A stretch of 64,000 bases of DNA from Pseudomonas frederiksbergensis (GTDB lineage: Bacteria; Pseudomonadota; Gammaproteobacteria; Pseudomonadales; Pseudomonadaceae): positions 2,604,001-2,668,000 of the forward strand of contig NZ_CP017886.1 in assembly GCF_001874645.1 (NCBI RefSeq), given 5' to 3'. Made by a program: the position numbers and the translations under genes. The notes below the pieces were generated by a model. That model was not told where the DNA came from. It searched no databases and saw only the letters and a list, made by a program, of their open reading frames with translations. Below, piece after piece: positions 62,506 to 64,000 of this stretch. Position 1 is the first letter of the stretch. Each line of letters opens with the position of its first letter.

Positions 62506-64000
62506 ATGGACAGCATCAACAGCCGCATCGCCGAGGAACTCGGTGTACGCCCACAACAGGTCGAAGCGGCCGTCGCGCTACTCGATGAAGGCTCCACGGT
62601 GCCCTTCATCGCCCGCTACCGGAAAGAAGTGACCGGCAGCCTCGATGACATCCAGTTGCGGCATCTGGAAGAGCGCCTGCGCTACCTGCGAGAACTCGAC
62701 GAACGGCGCATCAGCATCCTCGCCAGCATTGAAGAGCAAGGCAAGCTGACCCCGCAACTTGAACGCGACATCAAGCTCGCCGACACCAAGACCCGCCTTG
62801 AAGACTTGTACCTGCCGTACAAGCAGAAGCGCCGCACCAAGGGCCAGATCGCCCTGGAAGCCGGTCTCGGTGAACTGGCCGACAGCCTGTTCAACGACCC
62901 GAACCTGACGCCAGACGCCGAAGCCGCACGCTTCGTCGACGCCGAAAAAGGCGTGGCGGATGTGAAAGCAGCCCTCGAAGGCGCTAAATACATCCTCATG
63001 GAGCGCTTCGCCGAAGACGCCAGCCTGCTCGACAAGCTGCGCAGTTACCTGAAGCAGGAAGCCACTCTCAGTGCCCGCGTCATCGCCGGCAAGGAAGAAG
63101 AAGGCGCCAAATTCCGCGATTACTTCGAACACGACGAACCGCTGAAAAGCATGCCATCGCACCGCGCCCTGGCGATTTTCCGTGGCCGCAACGAAGGCAT
63201 TCTCAGCTCCGCGCTGAAAGTCGGTGACGAACTACCCGGCACCATGCACCCATGCGAAGGCATGATCGGTCAGCAATTCGGCATCGCCAACCAGAACCGC
63301 CCGGCCGACAAATGGCTCGGTGAAGTGGTGCGCTGGACCTGGAAGGTCAAGCTCTACACGCACCTGGAAACCGACCTGCTCGGTGAGTTGCGTGACGGCG
63401 CCGAGACCGAGGCGATCAACGTCTTCGCACACAACCTGCACGACTTGCTGTTGGCCGCTCCCGCCGGCCCGCGTGCCACGCTGGGCCTGGACCCGGGCCT
63501 GCGCACCGGTTGCAAGGTGGCGGTGGTCGACTCCACCGGCAAGCTGTTGGATCACGCCACGGTTTACCCGCACGTGCCACACAACAAATGGGACCAGACC
63601 ATCGCCGTGCTCGCGGCCCTGTGCGCCAAGCACTCGGTGGACCTGATCGCCATCGGCAACGGCACTGCCAGCCGTGAAACCGACAAGCTTGCCGCGGACC
63701 TGATCAAAAAATACCCGGCGATGAAAATGACCAAGGTCATGGTCTCCGAAGCCGGCGCTTCGGTGTACTCGGCCTCGGAACTGGCGTCCAAGGAATTCCC
63801 GGACCTGGACGTATCGATCCGTGGCGCCGTATCGATTGCCCGGCGCCTGCAGGATCCGCTGGCCGAGCTGGTGAAGATCGATCCGAAATCCATCGGTGTC
63901 GGCCAGTACCAGCACGACGTGTCGCAGCTGAAACTGGCCCGTGGCCTGGACGCGGTGGTCGAGGACTGCGTGAACGCCGTTGGCGTCGATGTGAACACCG
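62506..64000 (+). CDS. tex: Transcription accessory protein Tex (truncated by window edge)
   Basis: ATG 62506 after AGGTGG; open to the window's end (498 codons seen; full Tex is about 770-780). N-terminal helical domain ([41 protein letters not shown]), the YqgF/RNase-H-like domain ([34 protein letters not shown]) and the HhH-region start ([13 protein letters not shown]). The S1 domain lies beyond the edge. Tex binds RNA and RNA polymerase. Confidence 0.95.
   Translation, partial: MDSINSRIAEELGVRPQQVEAAVALLDEGSTVPFIARYRKEVTGSLDDIQLRHLEERLRYLRELDERRISILASIEEQGKLTPQLERDIKLADTKTRLEDLYLPYKQKRRTKGQIALEAGLGELADSLFNDPNLTPDAEAARFVDAEKGVADVKAALEGAKYILMERFAEDASLLDKLRSYLKQEATLSARVIAGKEEEGAKFRDYFEHDEPLKSMPSHRALAIFRGRNEGILSSALKVGDELPGTMHPCEGMIGQQFGIANQNRPADKWLGEVVRWTWKVKLYTHLETDLLGELRDGAETEAINVFAHNLHDLLLAAPAGPRATLGLDPGLRTGCKVAVVDSTGKLLDHATVYPHVPHNKWDQTIAVLAALCAKHSVDLIAIGNGTASRETDKLAADLIKKYPAMKMTKVMVSEAGASVYSASELASKEFPDLDVSIRGAVSIARRLQDPLAELVKIDPKSIGVGQYQHDVSQLKLARGLDAVVEDCVNAVGVDVNT

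Overview
The window is a GC-rich chromosomal segment from a fluorescent-group Pseudomonas. This call rests on the gene content (gabP, rmlBACD, dctBD, aguAB, oprD-type porin, rimBK, envZ/ompR, hslOR/pckA, tex), on intergenic inverted repeats of the 'GATCGCAGCCTGCGGCAG' type that are typical of P. fluorescens REPINs, and on codon use. Genus is confident; species cannot be fixed from sequence alone. Layout: a truncated gene and a vapBC toxin-antitoxin cassette flanked by duplicated terminators (1-1.1 kb); the gabP permease (1.1-2.5 kb); a basic/polar amino-acid ABC importer with a methyltransferase (3.1-7.4 kb); a two-domain deaminase-like protein (7.6-8.8 kb); an FkbM methyltransferase and a hexapeptide acyltransferase (9.0-10.4 kb); and tRNA-Thr(TGT) at 10541-10616. 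From the 3' half of that tRNA to 21951 lies an integrated element of about 11.4 kb, bounded by 47-bp direct repeats. It encodes an integrase, an AlpA-like regulator, a compact replication module, and a complete HK97-type head and packaging set: capsid with delta domain, protease, portal, HNH, TerS, TerL and two connectors. It has no tail, lysis or lysogeny-repressor gene. This is the layout of a capsid-forming phage-inducible chromosomal island (cf-PICI), a satellite that builds its own capsid and takes tails from a helper phage. It is the main find of the window. Right of the island come small metabolic and stress genes, an OprD-family porin, a DsbA-like protein, the agmatine-to-putrescine pair aguA-aguB and a three-domain aminotransferase fusion (22-32 kb). 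Then come a colicin-E3-type RNase toxin with its immunity gene (32.2-33.7 kb), the dTDP-L-rhamnose operon rmlBACD, the C4-dicarboxylate two-component system dctBD, a thioesterase, cysQ-nudE and divergent yrfG, a LysR regulator, and fdhD with an FdhF/YdeP-type molybdoenzyme (33.9-47.5 kb). A glycine-zipper surface protein, a thioesterase and a RecQ-family helicase follow. The 51.3-54.1 kb stretch is a plastic patch of small genes: two paralogous small proteins plus fragments of a third copy, a RelE/HTH toxin-antitoxin pair, an orphan YhfG and a DUF1493 protein. The right end is core genome: an EamA transporter, pckA, hslO, hslR, rimB-rimK, envZ-ompR and the start of tex, which runs off the window. 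REPIN-like inverted repeats sit in many of the intergenic gaps. Long antisense frames opposite gabP, recQ, pckA, oprD and fdhF are GC-driven shadows and were left out.
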